From positions 558,001-622,000 of the forward strand of contig NW_026570260.1 in assembly GCF_019649055.1 (NCBI RefSeq): a DNA stretch of 64,000 nucleotides. Direction: 5' to 3'. The position numbers and the translations under genes are program-made. The stretch comes from Paramacrobiotus metropolitanus (lineage: Eukaryota > Tardigrada > Eutardigrada > Parachela > Macrobiotidae). The notes beneath the pieces are model-generated. The model was not told the origin of the DNA. It ran no database searches and saw nothing but the letters and a program-made list of their open reading frames with translations. This document shows, piece after piece, positions 42,767-56,128 of the stretch; the stretch's first letter is position 1, and every line of letters starts with the position of its first letter.

Positions 42767-44609
42767 ATGTATCACTATGCCAGCGCTCCTCCTGAGTACT
42801 CCGGCGCCCCGCCAGACTACGGGGTGGCGACGGGGTCCTCCCCCGCCCCCCTGACGGCGGTTGGCCTGCAAGCGGTGGACTTCCTGCCGCGCATGACGGC
42901 GGAAGACGGGCCCTCCAACCGCCCCGAATACGAGCAGTTTGGTGTCCTGGTCGAGCGGGCCAACCGCTTCCTGCGCGACAATCCCCACTTCTCCGTCAAC
43001 ACCTGCGAGAGTGTGGAGTTTCGCGTCTACAATCGTGGATACGAAATCGACACGGTGGAGTCTGTCTTCACTGCTTACGGTACGTTGTGAGACTTGTGAG
43101 TCGAGTTTCGCTTTAACACCCCTGATTCCAATTAAATTTTTTTTAATACTGTATATATTTTGTTTTTGGAAATTGAGCTAGTTTAAGTTTTCATTGTATA
43201 AATTATTGCTGAAGTGTTAGTATCAGTTTCACTCAGCATGTACACTACTAACACCAGTGGTATGGTCATACTGATACGGTTTACAATGTCATTAGAACGT
43301 AATCTGACGCATGTAACAGACCTCCAATTGGCACTTAATTCGTATAGACGGTATAGTTGTAGCAATGCGTCCATTCAGAACCTGTGGATAACAAAGTAAA
43401 ATTAATATGAGAAATGCTGTACAGCATTGAGTTGCAGGGGAAGCGAACAACCGGTACATCCGTGGTCTGCGTCTGTGGACGCAGTACCGGCATTCGTCGA
43501 TGCCGGCGAGCGAGCCGGAGCAGATCGGCTACCTCAACTTCCTCCCAGACATTCAGAACAGTGAGCTGGTGGAGCGACTGGACCACGTGGTACAGCGCAT
43601 CAATCGAACCCCTATTAAAGGAACGATCATCACGGTGGAGACACAGCCGGTTAAATGGGGCAGCAAAGGTGAGCCGACAATGCAGCTTCGACAGTTGCAA
43701 GCTCTTGCGGACATATTCTGGTGAGTATGCAAATATTACCTTTCCATAGCATTGGACCCAGACCGCACAATCTGGACGGAGCGGGGTTCCGCCAGTGAGC
43801 GCTTCGTGAATCTCATTCGTATCTTCTACATCCGCGGTCCCGTCGAACAGTCACAAGTAGGTTTAGCGGATTTTGTGCCGCAGAAGCTGGAAGATGGCGG
43901 CACTTTTTCCAACCCACGCATGGAGACCTTTTCGACCGTGATGCAGCGTGTCCGGCAGTGGTTGCTGTCGGTTCCGCCCAACTACCGCCCTGTCAACGTT
44001 CAAACAGTAATGTTCCGTTGGAGCTACAATAAAGGCGTCGACACCAAGGATATGATGTACCACGAGAACAAGAAACACCTGAATTATCTTCGGTTGGCTA
44101 GAAATCTGCGTTAAGCTTTCACCTTCTGTTCACACATGCTGCTTTTTAGGTTTTTGCGGGTAGCATACGTTATAGAGAAACCGGACAGTGGTCCTGTGTC
44201 ACGTTCAACCATCCAGTTAGGTTCCAAACTGATTGTTCCAGAGATGGCGCAGCAACCAGGGTTTTTCGATAAGGGCACGTTTGAATCTCAGGAGTCGTGT
44301 CGTCGGCGTGTGGATCAGTGGGTAAAAGCGGCGGGGGCGCGCGTCGTCTCGGCAGAGACGCTGGTGATGCGCATCGCCGGTGGTGGAGAGTCCGTGTACG
44401 GCTTCGATGCCATGCACACCTGGAACGACACGCATCAGACGCGTTCGGGCAACAGTAGCTCCACGAAGCGGGACGATGAACGCTTTGTGTATCTGTACCG
44501 GATTTACACCGACGGGATTGTGCCGGAAACCGGTGGCATGGTCAGGGAATCGCGGTTAGAGAACTATACGACACAGACGGATAGCGGCGAAGGTTGTGCG
44601 ATTGCCTGA
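42767..44609 (+). CDS. Tandem-family member B, PPxY protein of unknown function, 4 exons, 448 aa
   Basis: Exons are 42767-43079, 43438-43668, 43750-44092 and 44150-44609; phases 1, 1, 2 as in the other members. ATG 42767 is the first Met in the frame. PPEY and PPDY motifs lie within the first 20 residues. The blocks GLQAVDFLPRM, NTCESVEF, NNRYIRGLRLW, DPDRTIWTER and FRWSYNKG are kept. From KAAGARVV to TDGIVPE in the last exon, 67 of 68 residues equal member A, and the DNA is nearly identical over 44388-44520, which is far closer than the first exons. An AATAAA signal lies at 44797-44802. No transmembrane segment is seen. Function unknown. Confidence 0.82.
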
Positions 44610-45432
44610 TATTTTCGCGTTATGTTTGAGAATCTTCGTTATTCATGCGTGCTTTCTCCAGGTTTTTTGTGGGCTTTTTTTGCTAAAATTATACAGACCA
44701 ATTGCACCCAATGACTAGCTGCGTTCTGGTTCAAAATGTTTTATTTGTAGTATATAAACGTTCCATATAATTATGTGATCCGCGCTGGCTTGTGCTAATA
44801 AAATTAATTATGTGATTATCTCAGTTTATTTGAACCGTCTGCTTAACAATTTATTACATTTTCTGGAAACTGAAGAATTTTACTGGTTTGTTACCGTAAG
44901 TAATAAAATATGCCAAAACACTTCGCTGGTGTATGGGAATTCTTCTGCGCTTTTGTATACGCTCTCGCTCTGGAATCTCGCCGAAATAATAATAATGTAG
45001 ACATCCGACAGCTGCGCCTGAACGGCCCTGGAGCCAGAAAGTTAAAAATATTAACTGCATTCAGCTTTATTGTTACCCTAGGCAGGTGCATACAGCCTAT
45101 TAAAAGTTTTGAATTCGGGACGAGGCCTTATACTGTAGTACCAGGCCTAGGCCTCCTCAGCTTGAGTATTAGTTACGTTAATTTGCTTTTCACCGCTCGG
45201 CACACAGCTGATCCAGATTCCATCATTCCACCCTACTAGATTGATACCTGCCTGAATACGTGACTCATTCATTAAGTTCGGACAAAGCATATCATCATCC
45301 TTTTTTTTCTTCCGACAACGCACAATTATCGCAATCAGTTTGGACTACAGTATAGTCAAGAAACGTTTCTCATCACCGCGAAAATTGACATTACGGAAAT
45401 TTGACATCTTTCGTGCAACCGAACATCGAGCG
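44610..45432. other. Spacer between members B and C
   Basis: It contains the B polyadenylation signal (44797-44802) and an ORF at 44910-45239 (+) with two weakly hydrophobic stretches. The ORF has no homologue among the other family spacers and no splice support, so I do not call it a gene. Confidence 0.45.
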
Positions 45433-47355
45433 ATGCAACAGTACTACCCCAGCGCTCCTCCCGATTATCCGGGCGCCCCACCGGCCTACGGGCAGGCAAC
45501 GGGATCCTTTCCCGCTTCTCTCACAGCCGTTGGTCTGCAAGCGGTGGATTTCTTGCCGCTCATGACAGCCGAAGACGGCCCATCCGACCGCCCCGAGTAC
45601 GAACGCTTCAACATCCTGGTCGAGCGGGCCAACCACTTCCTGCGCGACAATCCCCATTGCACCGTCAATACCTGCGAAAGCGTGGAGTTCAGCGTCTGCG
45701 ATGGAGGATGGGAGATCGACACGGTGCAATCAGTCTTCGTCGCTTACGGTACGGTATAAACTTCCATCCTAAGAGTTCGCTTATTCACTATATAATCCAT
45801 GACTGGTAAATGCAATGAGTAGTCTGCAGTTTGAATTACTAGTAACGATAAGGAGACCCGACGCGTTGCAGGGGACAGCAACAACCGCTACATCCGCGGT
45901 CTGCGCTTGTGGATACAGCCGCGGAGCACGTCAGCAGCAGTGAGCCAGTTCGAGCCCGATCAGATCGGCTACGTGAATTTCCTCCCCGATATTCAGCGCG
46001 ATGATGCGCCGCAACGATTGGACATCGTTCTTGAGCGCATCAACCGCACGCAGATCAAAGGGAGAATCATTACGGTGGAGACGCAGCCCATCAAATGGGG
46101 CAACAGTGGTGAGCCAACACAGATGTCGTTTCTCGTTCTAGTCCCCGTGTCTGCAATTTTGCTTATCGTTGAGTGAGCAAAAGATATTTTCGGGTTTTTA
46201 TTCTGTTATTTCATACCCGTATAGAAATCTGTTTTTCCCTAGCACTAGATCCAGATCGGACGATCTGGACGGAGCGGGGCATGGCAAGAGATCGTTTCAT
46301 TAATCTCGTCCGCATCTTCTACATCCGCGGCGCCGTGGAACACTTGCAGGTGGGCTTGGAGGATTTTGTACCGGCCGTCCTGGAGAAGGCCACCGCCTCC
46401 TCCAACCCGCGCATGGAGACCTTCCCGATGGTGATGCAGCGCGTCCAGAAGTGGTTGTTATCGGTGCCGCCTCACTTCCGACCCGTTAACGTCCAGACGG
46501 TCATGTTTCGCTGGAGCTACAACAAGGGCATCGACACCAAAGATATGACGTACCACGAGAACAAGACATTGCTCAATTATCTCCGGTTAGATGGAGAAGC
46601 CGCTGTTAATATTTTAGATTTGTAGATTTGTTAGGTTTTGTCCGTCGTCTTATAGATTTCTGCGGGTGGCGTACGTCATCGAGAACCCGGACAGCGGTCC
46701 CGTATCGCGTTCGACCATCCAGCTGGGCTCTAAACTGATGGTTCCGGAGATGATTCAACAACCGGTGTTCTTGGATCAGGAGGCTGTTGCCAAACTGCGC
46801 CAAGCCGCGCATGATGCTGCCGCGGCATCGAAAACTGCCGCCTTCGAATCGCGGAATGCTTCGATAAAATCCGGCGAGACGGATTTGATATCCTTGGAGG
46901 CTGCGTTGAAATCGCAGGAGTCCGCCTTCACGATGCAGCAGGTTGCTTTGAAAGCGCAGGAGGCTGCGTTTAGACTACAGGAGTCTGTCACACGATCGCA
47001 GAAGGGCGAGTTTGAAACGCAGGAATCATGTCGTCGGCGGCTGGATGCGTGGCTAAAGACGACCGGGGCAGGCGTCGTCTCGGTGGAGACGCTGGTGATG
47101 CGCATCGTCGGTGGCGGGGAGTCCGTGTATGGCTTTGATGCTATGCACACCTGGAACGAGATGCACTTGTCGCTCTCGGGCACTCGCAATTTAACCAAAC
47201 GCGACGATGAGCGTTTCGCGTTGATGTATCGGATTTACACCGACGAAATTGTGCCGGAACCTGGTGGTACGGTGGCGAAATCGCGGTTGGAAAACTTTAC
47301 GATCTATTCTGGTAGCGGGGAACGTGATTACGCTAAATTCTCGCACAAATCGTGA
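45433..47355 (+). CDS. Tandem-family member C with inserted heptad-repeat block, 4 exons, 531 aa
   Basis: Exons are 45433-45748, 45872-46108, 46243-46585 and 46656-47355; phases 1, 1, 2. PPDY and PPAY motifs are at the N-terminus, and all family blocks are present (for example NNRYIRGLRLW, DPDRTIWTER, VNVQTVMFRWSYNKG). It is 83 residues longer than B. The extra residues lie in exon 4, between QQPVFLDQ and ETQESCRRR. The block begins Ala-rich (AAHDAAAASKTAA) and ends in six Gln-centred heptads (46903-47028), which should form a coiled coil. The exon 3 length (343 nt) equals that of A, B and E. Two residues of the otherwise strict RIYTDGIVPE block differ little (RIYTDEIVPE). Function unknown; the coiled coil may let this member multimerise. 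Confidence 0.82.
46903..47028 (+). repeat. Six tandem 21-nt units encoding Gln heptads in member C
   Basis: Consecutive heptads read ALKSQES, AFTMQQV, ALKAQEA, AFRLQES, VTRSQKG and EFETQES, each with Gln at position 5. The single FESQES segment at the same place in A and B corresponds to the last unit, so the block looks like an expansion of that unit. Confidence 0.75.
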
Positions 47356-47832
47356 AGGATATCCGTTATCTGCATCATGCTTCGTTGACTTTCTTGCCGG
47401 TTTTTTTGGCAGCGATCTGCTAAACTATTCATTCTCTTTTTGAGATGTTTCATTGAATTTTTATTTTTTTTCCAGCGTATTTTATAATTCAGTACACTGC
47501 CTTCCGGTGAACGGTTAAAGCGGATAGTTTTTAATTGTGCTCGATAGTATTTAGAAAAAATCGAAGGAACGTATACGGTATACGTGACGTATACGTATAC
47601 TTTCTAGTAGGAATATAAATAAATCATTGATAGCCGTTGCTTTATGTGATGAAGTGTCATAAGTCATTATTGTTGATGTTATGTTGTTACGTTGTATTTT
47701 AGTACGAAGTAGAAATGCGGAATTAAACCCAGAGTAAAACTACTTCAGTATACAATGTGAGCTGAAACTACAACATGTGCAATAATTACTACATGATCCC
47801 TTAAAAAAACCTTTTGGTAGCTAGACACGTAT
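47356..47832. other. Convergent 3' spacer between members C and D
   Basis: AT-rich, with an AATAAA-like signal for C near 47617. A run of TATACGT words occurs around 47575-47600. No supported ORF is seen. Confidence 0.5.
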
Positions 47833-49840
47833 TTAGGAAATGGTGCACAAATCACCACTGTGCACTGGCGTCGCGTAGGCGTGCCGCTGGGTATCGTGAA
47901 TGATCACCGGCTGATCCGGGACGATTCCGTCCGTGTATATCCGGTACATATAGACGAAACGTTGATTGTGCGTGTGACTGTCGGAGTGCGGCAGGTGTAC
48001 GTTGTTACAAATGCGCATGGCGTCCCCATCGTTGACGGTCTCCCCGCCGCTGACCATCGGCATGAGCAGTGTCTCCACCGCCACGACACGTGCACCGGTC
48101 GCTTGCACCCATGCGTCCAACCGTTGTCGGCACGTGTCTTGTGATTCAAACGCCCCGACTCCGCAAAATCCGTGCGATGGCAGTACCCGAGGAGTGAAGA
48201 GCTGGCTGTCGAGTTGGATCATCGACCGGCTCAGGGGGCCGGTGGTGGGGTCTTCGACAATGAATGCCACGCGAAGATATCTGCAACCACAAAAACTGGC
48301 CGATAGTCTTGTGTTCAGGTTGCAGCTCAAGTCGGTAATCTTTCGTTTGTTCGCATTCCACAAACAAGTGCTTCATGGAAAAAGGGAAAAGATAAAGTTG
48401 CGTACCATGTGATTAACATACGTACCAGCTGCGAGGTTGTATGAAATTTACTATACCGAGACGCGTCAATTTATGCGTAGGTTAGGCATAAGTTTAAGTT
48501 CTTCCAGGATTATTAGGTGTATTTCACAAGGAAACGTATTTTGGAAAAAGCGTTCAAAGTACACGTTTACAGAATGTGGTGGATGGTACAATAAATTCGC
48601 TGAGGGTTGACCACTGTCCACTAAGTAGTACTTGTGTAATACCGGTATTGCTTTTGATACACTACTAACCGCATATAATTCAGATGCTGTTTATCTTCCC
48701 GGTACGTCATGGCCCACGTGTCGAATTTATTACCGCTCCCTCGGAATGCTACGGTCTGGACGTTGACGGGACGGTAATTGGGCGGCACGGACAACATCCA
48801 CTCTCGGACACGCTGCATGACGGCCGGAAAGGTCTGGGTGTGCGGGTGCGAATAATCGTCACCACTGGACGGAAGGAAGTCTTTCAGTCCCACCTGGACG
48901 CGCTGCGCGGGACCGCGGATGTAGAAGATGCGCACCAGGTTGAGGAAGCGTTCTCGCGTTCCGCTGCGCTCGGTCCAAGCAGTGCGATCGGCGTCACAAT
49001 CTAATGGTCAAGAAAAATTTATCGAGATTACCGGAACTTATACTAATCTTTATCGCCCAGGAATTAAAATCAGTTAATCACAGAAATTACAACGTCACTG
49101 ATATGGTAATACAATTCTTCACATATGTACAAATATTTGAAAACTTGCTTTCATCGAATTACCTTTGCTGCCCCATTTGACGGGTTGCGTCTCCACCGTG
49201 ATGATCGTCCCTTTGACAGGCTTGCTGTTGATGCGTTGCAGTACGCTGTCCAGTCGCTCCACCGAATCGTCGTAGTTGATTCTCGGAAGGAAGTTGAGAT
49301 AGCCGATCTGCTGGGCGCCGGTAATAGTAGTAGCAGAACACGAGCTGCGGTGCTGCATCCACAAGCGCAAACCGCGGATGTACCGGTTGTCGGAATCGCC
49401 TACGAATTACAAGACTATCTGGATTCAAAACGATACGCTTACAATAAAGTGGCATGATCTTTCAGCAATAAGAAATCATTTTCCCAATAACCATGCTTGT
49501 GGTTAGGCGCCACCCGTCATTTATTTTATCGGAACTAACCGTAGACAGTAAAAGCCGATTCCACCGCATCGATATCGTATCCCTTACTGTACACCGGAAA
49601 CTCTACACTCTCGCAGGTGTTGACCGCCCAGTGAGGATTATTGCGGAGAAACACACTGGCTCGCTCTGCGAGCACGTTGAAGGACTCGTACACCGGGCGA
49701 TTGCACGGCCCGGCCACTGCCGTCACCCGCGGCAGAAAATCCACGGCCTGTAGACCAGTGGTCGTCGGCGGCGATCGCATGACGAGCCCGTAATCCGGCG
49801 GGGCGTCCGTGTAAGGGCGGGATGCGCTAGCATGTTGCAT
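47833..49840 (-). CDS. Tandem-family member D, most divergent copy, 4 exons, 438 aa
   Basis: Exons are 49840-49540, 49399-49163, 49000-48670 and 48280-47833; phases 1, 1, 2. It keeps GLQAVDFLPR, NTCESVEF, NRYIRGLRLW, ITVETQPVKWGS, SVPPNYRPVNVQTV and RIYTDGIVP, but has only one PPxY motif (PPDY). It departs from the family consensus at several otherwise strict sites: DPDRTIWTER becomes DADRTAWTER, FRWSYNKG becomes FRGSGNKF, and GGGESVYGFDAMHTWN becomes SGGETVNDGDAMRICN. The frame is fully open, so it is not an obvious pseudogene; it may have a changed role or weaker constraint. Confidence 0.8.
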
Positions 49841-50730
49841 GAGGGGGTTGCAGTGTCTGGAAGATAATCAAGGAGCGTGGTAGGTTTACGCAATGCTGTC
49901 GAAGATAGTGATGTGCCGAAATGAATTTCCATCCCAGTGCAGCAGGGAGCAAGTGGTATTCTACAAGCGAACATAATGACTCGGATGTTGCTCATTAATG
50001 TCATGCGTCATACAATGCTGTGAAAGTGGGCCCTTCGATTGTCTGCGCTTGCGTCGACTAAATATGTTTGCAGTTTGGCATTTCCACGCAAATGATATCA
50101 TCGTATTGCAGCCACGACAGGGTCATACGGTACCGCAGTGTCTGGGTATGTCAGTGTGCCATCTATCGATCGATTTACGCGCTATGAATCTCTAAATACT
50201 GCACAGTAGCTCTAACCAGATACCAGTACAGTACATAATAAGCCATTCCCGTATCACTTCAGCATGACGCTCAGTTTAAAAGCAATGAGCAAGAAACATT
50301 CATTATTGGATGTTTCTTCATTTTACCATGTAGCACCGCTCGCAAGCGTATTTCGGGGTTACTGTAATAAATAGTCATTGACTTATCACTTAAACTAAAC
50401 AAAACATCAGCGAAATTCTATTCGATAGTAGCTAATAAAACCAAAAAGCGTTTGCGGTCACAGTATCTGTCAATAAAAAATCTAGACCATAACAACAATT
50501 AAAATCCTATTTCTTTTTCACAAAAAGGTGTAGTTTGAAGATATTACGTGCAAATAATATCTATAATAATACTGCAATTTCAAAAACGTAGACAGAAAAA
50601 TGACAGACCCAGAGGATAACGATACGACAATTTGCTGAAGCAGCGGCGACCAAAAACGGGCACCAAAACACGTTACATGCTTGCGTTAAAATCCATTCTA
50701 CAGATTTCCGTGTCACACAGACTGACCTTG
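49841..50730. other. Spacer between members D and E
   Basis: It should hold the D promoter and the E 3' UTR. No supported ORF; short frames at 49998-50195 and 50561-50746 have no features. Confidence 0.5.
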
Positions 50731-52801
50731 TTAAACAATGGGGCACCCGGCACCATTCTCCATCTCCCTCGTGTCATCCGGCTCGGTTCGTATCTCCCTA
50801 ACTTCCGCCACCATTCCGTCGGTGTAGATCCGGTAGACGTACATGAACTGTTCATCCTCCCGAACCGTCCGACTACTGGTGCGCACGTGCACCTGGTGCG
50901 TGTCGTTCCACGTGTGCATGGCATCCATACCGTACACGGCCTCGCCGCCTCCGGCCACCCGCATCACCAGCGTCTCCGCCGCAACAACCCGCGCGCCGGC
51001 TGCCTTCACCCATGCGTCTACACGCTGACGACAGGCCTCTTGTGATTCCAAGACAATCTCGTCAAAAAATCCCGTGCGCGGAACTCGCTGGGGAACGATG
51101 AGTTTGCAGCCCAGCTGAATCATCGACCGCGATATGGGACCGTCGGCGGGATCTTCGGTTAAATAGGCCACGCGAAGAAAACTGTAAATTGAAATAATTT
51201 TCAAGAATGTTTAGGTTTATAACTACGACTACTTTTATAAATGAATGATCTCTGACCGCAAATACACCAGCTGTTTTTTGCTCAGACTGTACGTCATATC
51301 CTTCGTGTCGAGCGCTTTTTTGTCGTTCCAGCGGAAACTGACCGTCTGAATGTTAATTAAGCGGTAGTTAGGTGGCACCGATAGCAGCCACTCCTTGGTC
51401 CGCTGCATGACGGCCGGAAAAGTCTCCATCCGTGGCCGCGCAGAGCCGCCCGCGCTATCCAGTCTAACCGGCACGAAATCCATCACTCCGACTTGCGCAT
51501 GCTGCACCCGTCCCCGGAGGTAAAACATGCGAATAACCTGGACGAAACGCTCGCTAGTCCATGTACCTTCCGTCCAGATAGTGCGTTCCGGGTCGAGACC
51601 TGAAAAATAAACCACCATGATTGCGGAAACGTAGCTCTGCGGACGGCAGGACCCTACCGTTACTTCCCCACTTGATAGGCAGCGTTTCCATTGTAATGAG
51701 CTGGCCTTTGATTGGATCGCTGTTGACGCGATGAAGGACGCCGTCCAGTCGCTCCACTTGGTCAGCCGCGATCTGCGGCAGGAAGTCTACGTAACCAATC
51801 TGGTCGGGTTCAGTCTGGTTGGCAGAAACAACGCGCTGCGTCCACAAGCGCAAGCCGCGGATATAACGGTTGCTGCTCTCTCCTGCAAACCGAAATCATA
51901 CGTTTTGGCCGGCCTTAATCATACATTATGGATGCATTCCAAAAATCCAAACCAACTAACGATAAGTAACAAAAATTCGAAAATAAGACGCTAAATTAAA
52001 TGAAAATTAATAATTATCTAAACTAACATAATTAATTAGCTAAACTAACATAATTGTTATACTTTTCCCCCATTTGGTGTATAAATACCAATAATAATAA
52101 AACATTACCGCGTATAAATTCTATACCTCTATACCTCAAAACTGGAGAGGAATAAATAATTCAATATGCTGCGGTACCCATCCAACAAGCATTTGCACGC
52201 ATTTAAAAGCGTTAAACATGGGGGCGTGTTGCAACGAGTACAGTATATGTCACTGTTTCCGTTACTGTTACCAATTTACCATAGACGGTGAAGAGCGACC
52301 ACTCCTTGTCCACACTACGACCCCGCTTGTGCACCCGCAGCTCCACACTCTCACATGTGTTGACGCAGCATCGCGGGTGCTGGTGTAGGAAAGTGTTGGC
52401 GCGCTCCACTAGTACACTGAACGGCTCGTATTCCGGATAGAATCGCGGAGTTGAACGGCTGCAGATAAAGCGCTAATGCCACCAGTTCTTCATATAATTC
52501 CGTACCGTATTCAAATTTTGCTGTCTGAATGAAAATTATAATTATGCAGTCTATCGAACCAAAGTTCGAAGACGGCATAATTATAGTGTATATCCAGACA
52601 GCAAAACTTTCTAACTAAAGTTAGAAAGCTCTTCGGATCTCATGCGTACCCGGAAGGACCGTCGTCCCAGTCACCCGCCAACATCCGCGGCAGGAAATCC
52701 ACCGCTTGCAGTCCCTCACCTACGAGCGGTGCGGCATTCCCGTAGACCGGCGGATCCTCGGCGTAGGGCGGTGGAGGCGCGCTGGGGCACGGCTGATCCA
52801 T
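50731..52801 (-). CDS. Tandem-family member E with an extra intron in exon 1, 5 exons, 449 aa
   Basis: Exons are 52801-52650, 52458-52280, 51882-51658, 51599-51257 and 51181-50731; phases 2, 1, 1, 2. The last three junctions match those of A to D. The first junction is unique: it splits the segment equal to GPSNRPEYE of A and B, giving GPSG from one exon and RSTPRFYPEYEPF from the next. The 191-nt intron (52649-52459) is largely made of two inverted repeats. PPPY and PPVY motifs lie in the first 20 residues. Family blocks GLQAVDFLPRM, NTCESVEL, NRYIRGLRLW, DPERTIWTE, SRSMIQLG, GMDAMHTWND and RIYTDGMV are present. Function unknown. Confidence 0.8.
52516..52606. mobile_element. MITE-like inverted repeat inside the extra intron of member E
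   Basis: Arms 52516-52551 and 52571-52606 share TTTTGCTGTCTG at the tips and TATAATTATGC further in, with a diverged stretch between. The centre forms its own hairpin (TCGAAC/GTTCGA). It codes for nothing. Target-site duplications are not clear by eye. Confidence 0.6.
52607..52628. repeat. Perfect 9-bp stem hairpin next to the MITE-like element
   Basis: CTTTCTAAC and GTTAGAAAG flank a 4-nt loop (TAAA). It abuts the larger inverted repeat and lies in the same intron. Confidence 0.75.
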
Positions 52802-53360
52802 GAGAATGATCGCTGCTCAGCCGGTACCGTTGATTTTCACGGAGTCGACTCGGGACGTTGTCACCCAACTCCAGTTATGGCGCACTTCCGGTTGCAGTTC
52901 TCAAGACAGCTTTGGGGCTATAAGCAAGACTGATGCAGAGCAGAGCAAACGCGGTCCTTAACATAATACCGCCGCGTACCGCTGGACTGCAACGGCAAGA
53001 ATACATCAGCATCAATTAAGGCGAAGTCGTACTACTCTCCCGTAATCACAATTTTTGCGCGGCGCTGACGTGCCAGTAACTGCCAAAGATTAGCGCCCTC
53101 ATCTGTGTTTCAAGGAGTTTACTTCTCTTATTCGCGGTTGACCAAATAAAATTACAATTACTTGTAAAACAATCTGAACCCCAGAAGAAGCAAACAATCA
53201 GCGTAGTGCCCCTGACAATGAGCAGGCAATGGTATCAGTTATAAGCAAGAATAAACTTTCAAAACGCTGTGCGAATAAAAGAAACTAATGATCAAACGCA
53301 TCCAGGACAGTACGTTGTTCCTCCCAAGTCCCAGCAGCAAGCAGTTCAGCGAGGCCAGCT
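52802..53360. other. Spacer between member E and ECHS1
   Basis: It should hold the E promoter and the ECHS1 3' UTR. No supported ORF. Confidence 0.5.
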
Positions 53361-55497
<2,137 letters not shown>

Positions 55498-56128
55498 GAC
55501 TGCAATCGTGTGCTGAGCAGATGGAAACGAAGAGATTTCGGGTGAAATAACAGAAAATTCAGTCCAAAGTCAAAAGGGCAATGCGGGGTAGTGGGAAGCG
55601 CCTGTCTGTTATCGAACGACAGCAGCGATGTTGCCGAACTCTGTTCAGTGTGAACTACGGAGAGCGTAAAAAGCGATCAGCTGGAAAGGCCTTTCTCTGG
55701 TTGGAACGCATTCAGAGTTCTGTCGCGTCGTCACTCGGCAAGCAAAATGCTGTATGTACGGGTGAACCCCCAGAGGCGGCTGCTTTAACAAGTCGGAAGC
55801 TGGATGACCGAGACTCTTTGCTTATCATCTTATAATCTTATTTTTATTTTTTTCAGAATCGTATTAATTTTTGTGAAATGTCATTGTGGTAAAATTTCCA
55901 GCAACAAATATGATGGTGCTTTCGATTATCAAGGCCGCATTGTTATCAGTTCGGATTGTTTTATAATAGTATCTAAAGCACTCAAGCAATTCGGTTTTCC
56001 GGTAACGCCATTCTTCCTCACTGAGCAGCCAGCAATAGCATGTCGAAAATGATCATGTCGCTCGTTTGAACCACTGCGTACCGAGAATCAGAGCTCGCAG
56101 CAGTAAAGAATCTCATCCGCTTTCCATA
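55498..56128. promoter_or_regulatory. Divergent promoter region of ECHS1 and WDR33
   Basis: Both starts face away from this 631-nt spacer, with no supported ORF between. Both promoters must lie here. No TATA box of the quality seen near 16.1 kb is evident. Confidence 0.5.

Noticed and set aside
44910-45239. 109-codon ORF between members B and C
   Set aside because: No splice partner, no homologue in the other spacers of the cluster and no recognisable domain.
39395-52801. Arrestin-domain (ARRDC) identity for the five-gene family
   Set aside because: PPxY motifs suggested it, but they are N-terminal here and C-terminal in ARRDC proteins, and no arrestin sequence motif is visible. Left as unknown.
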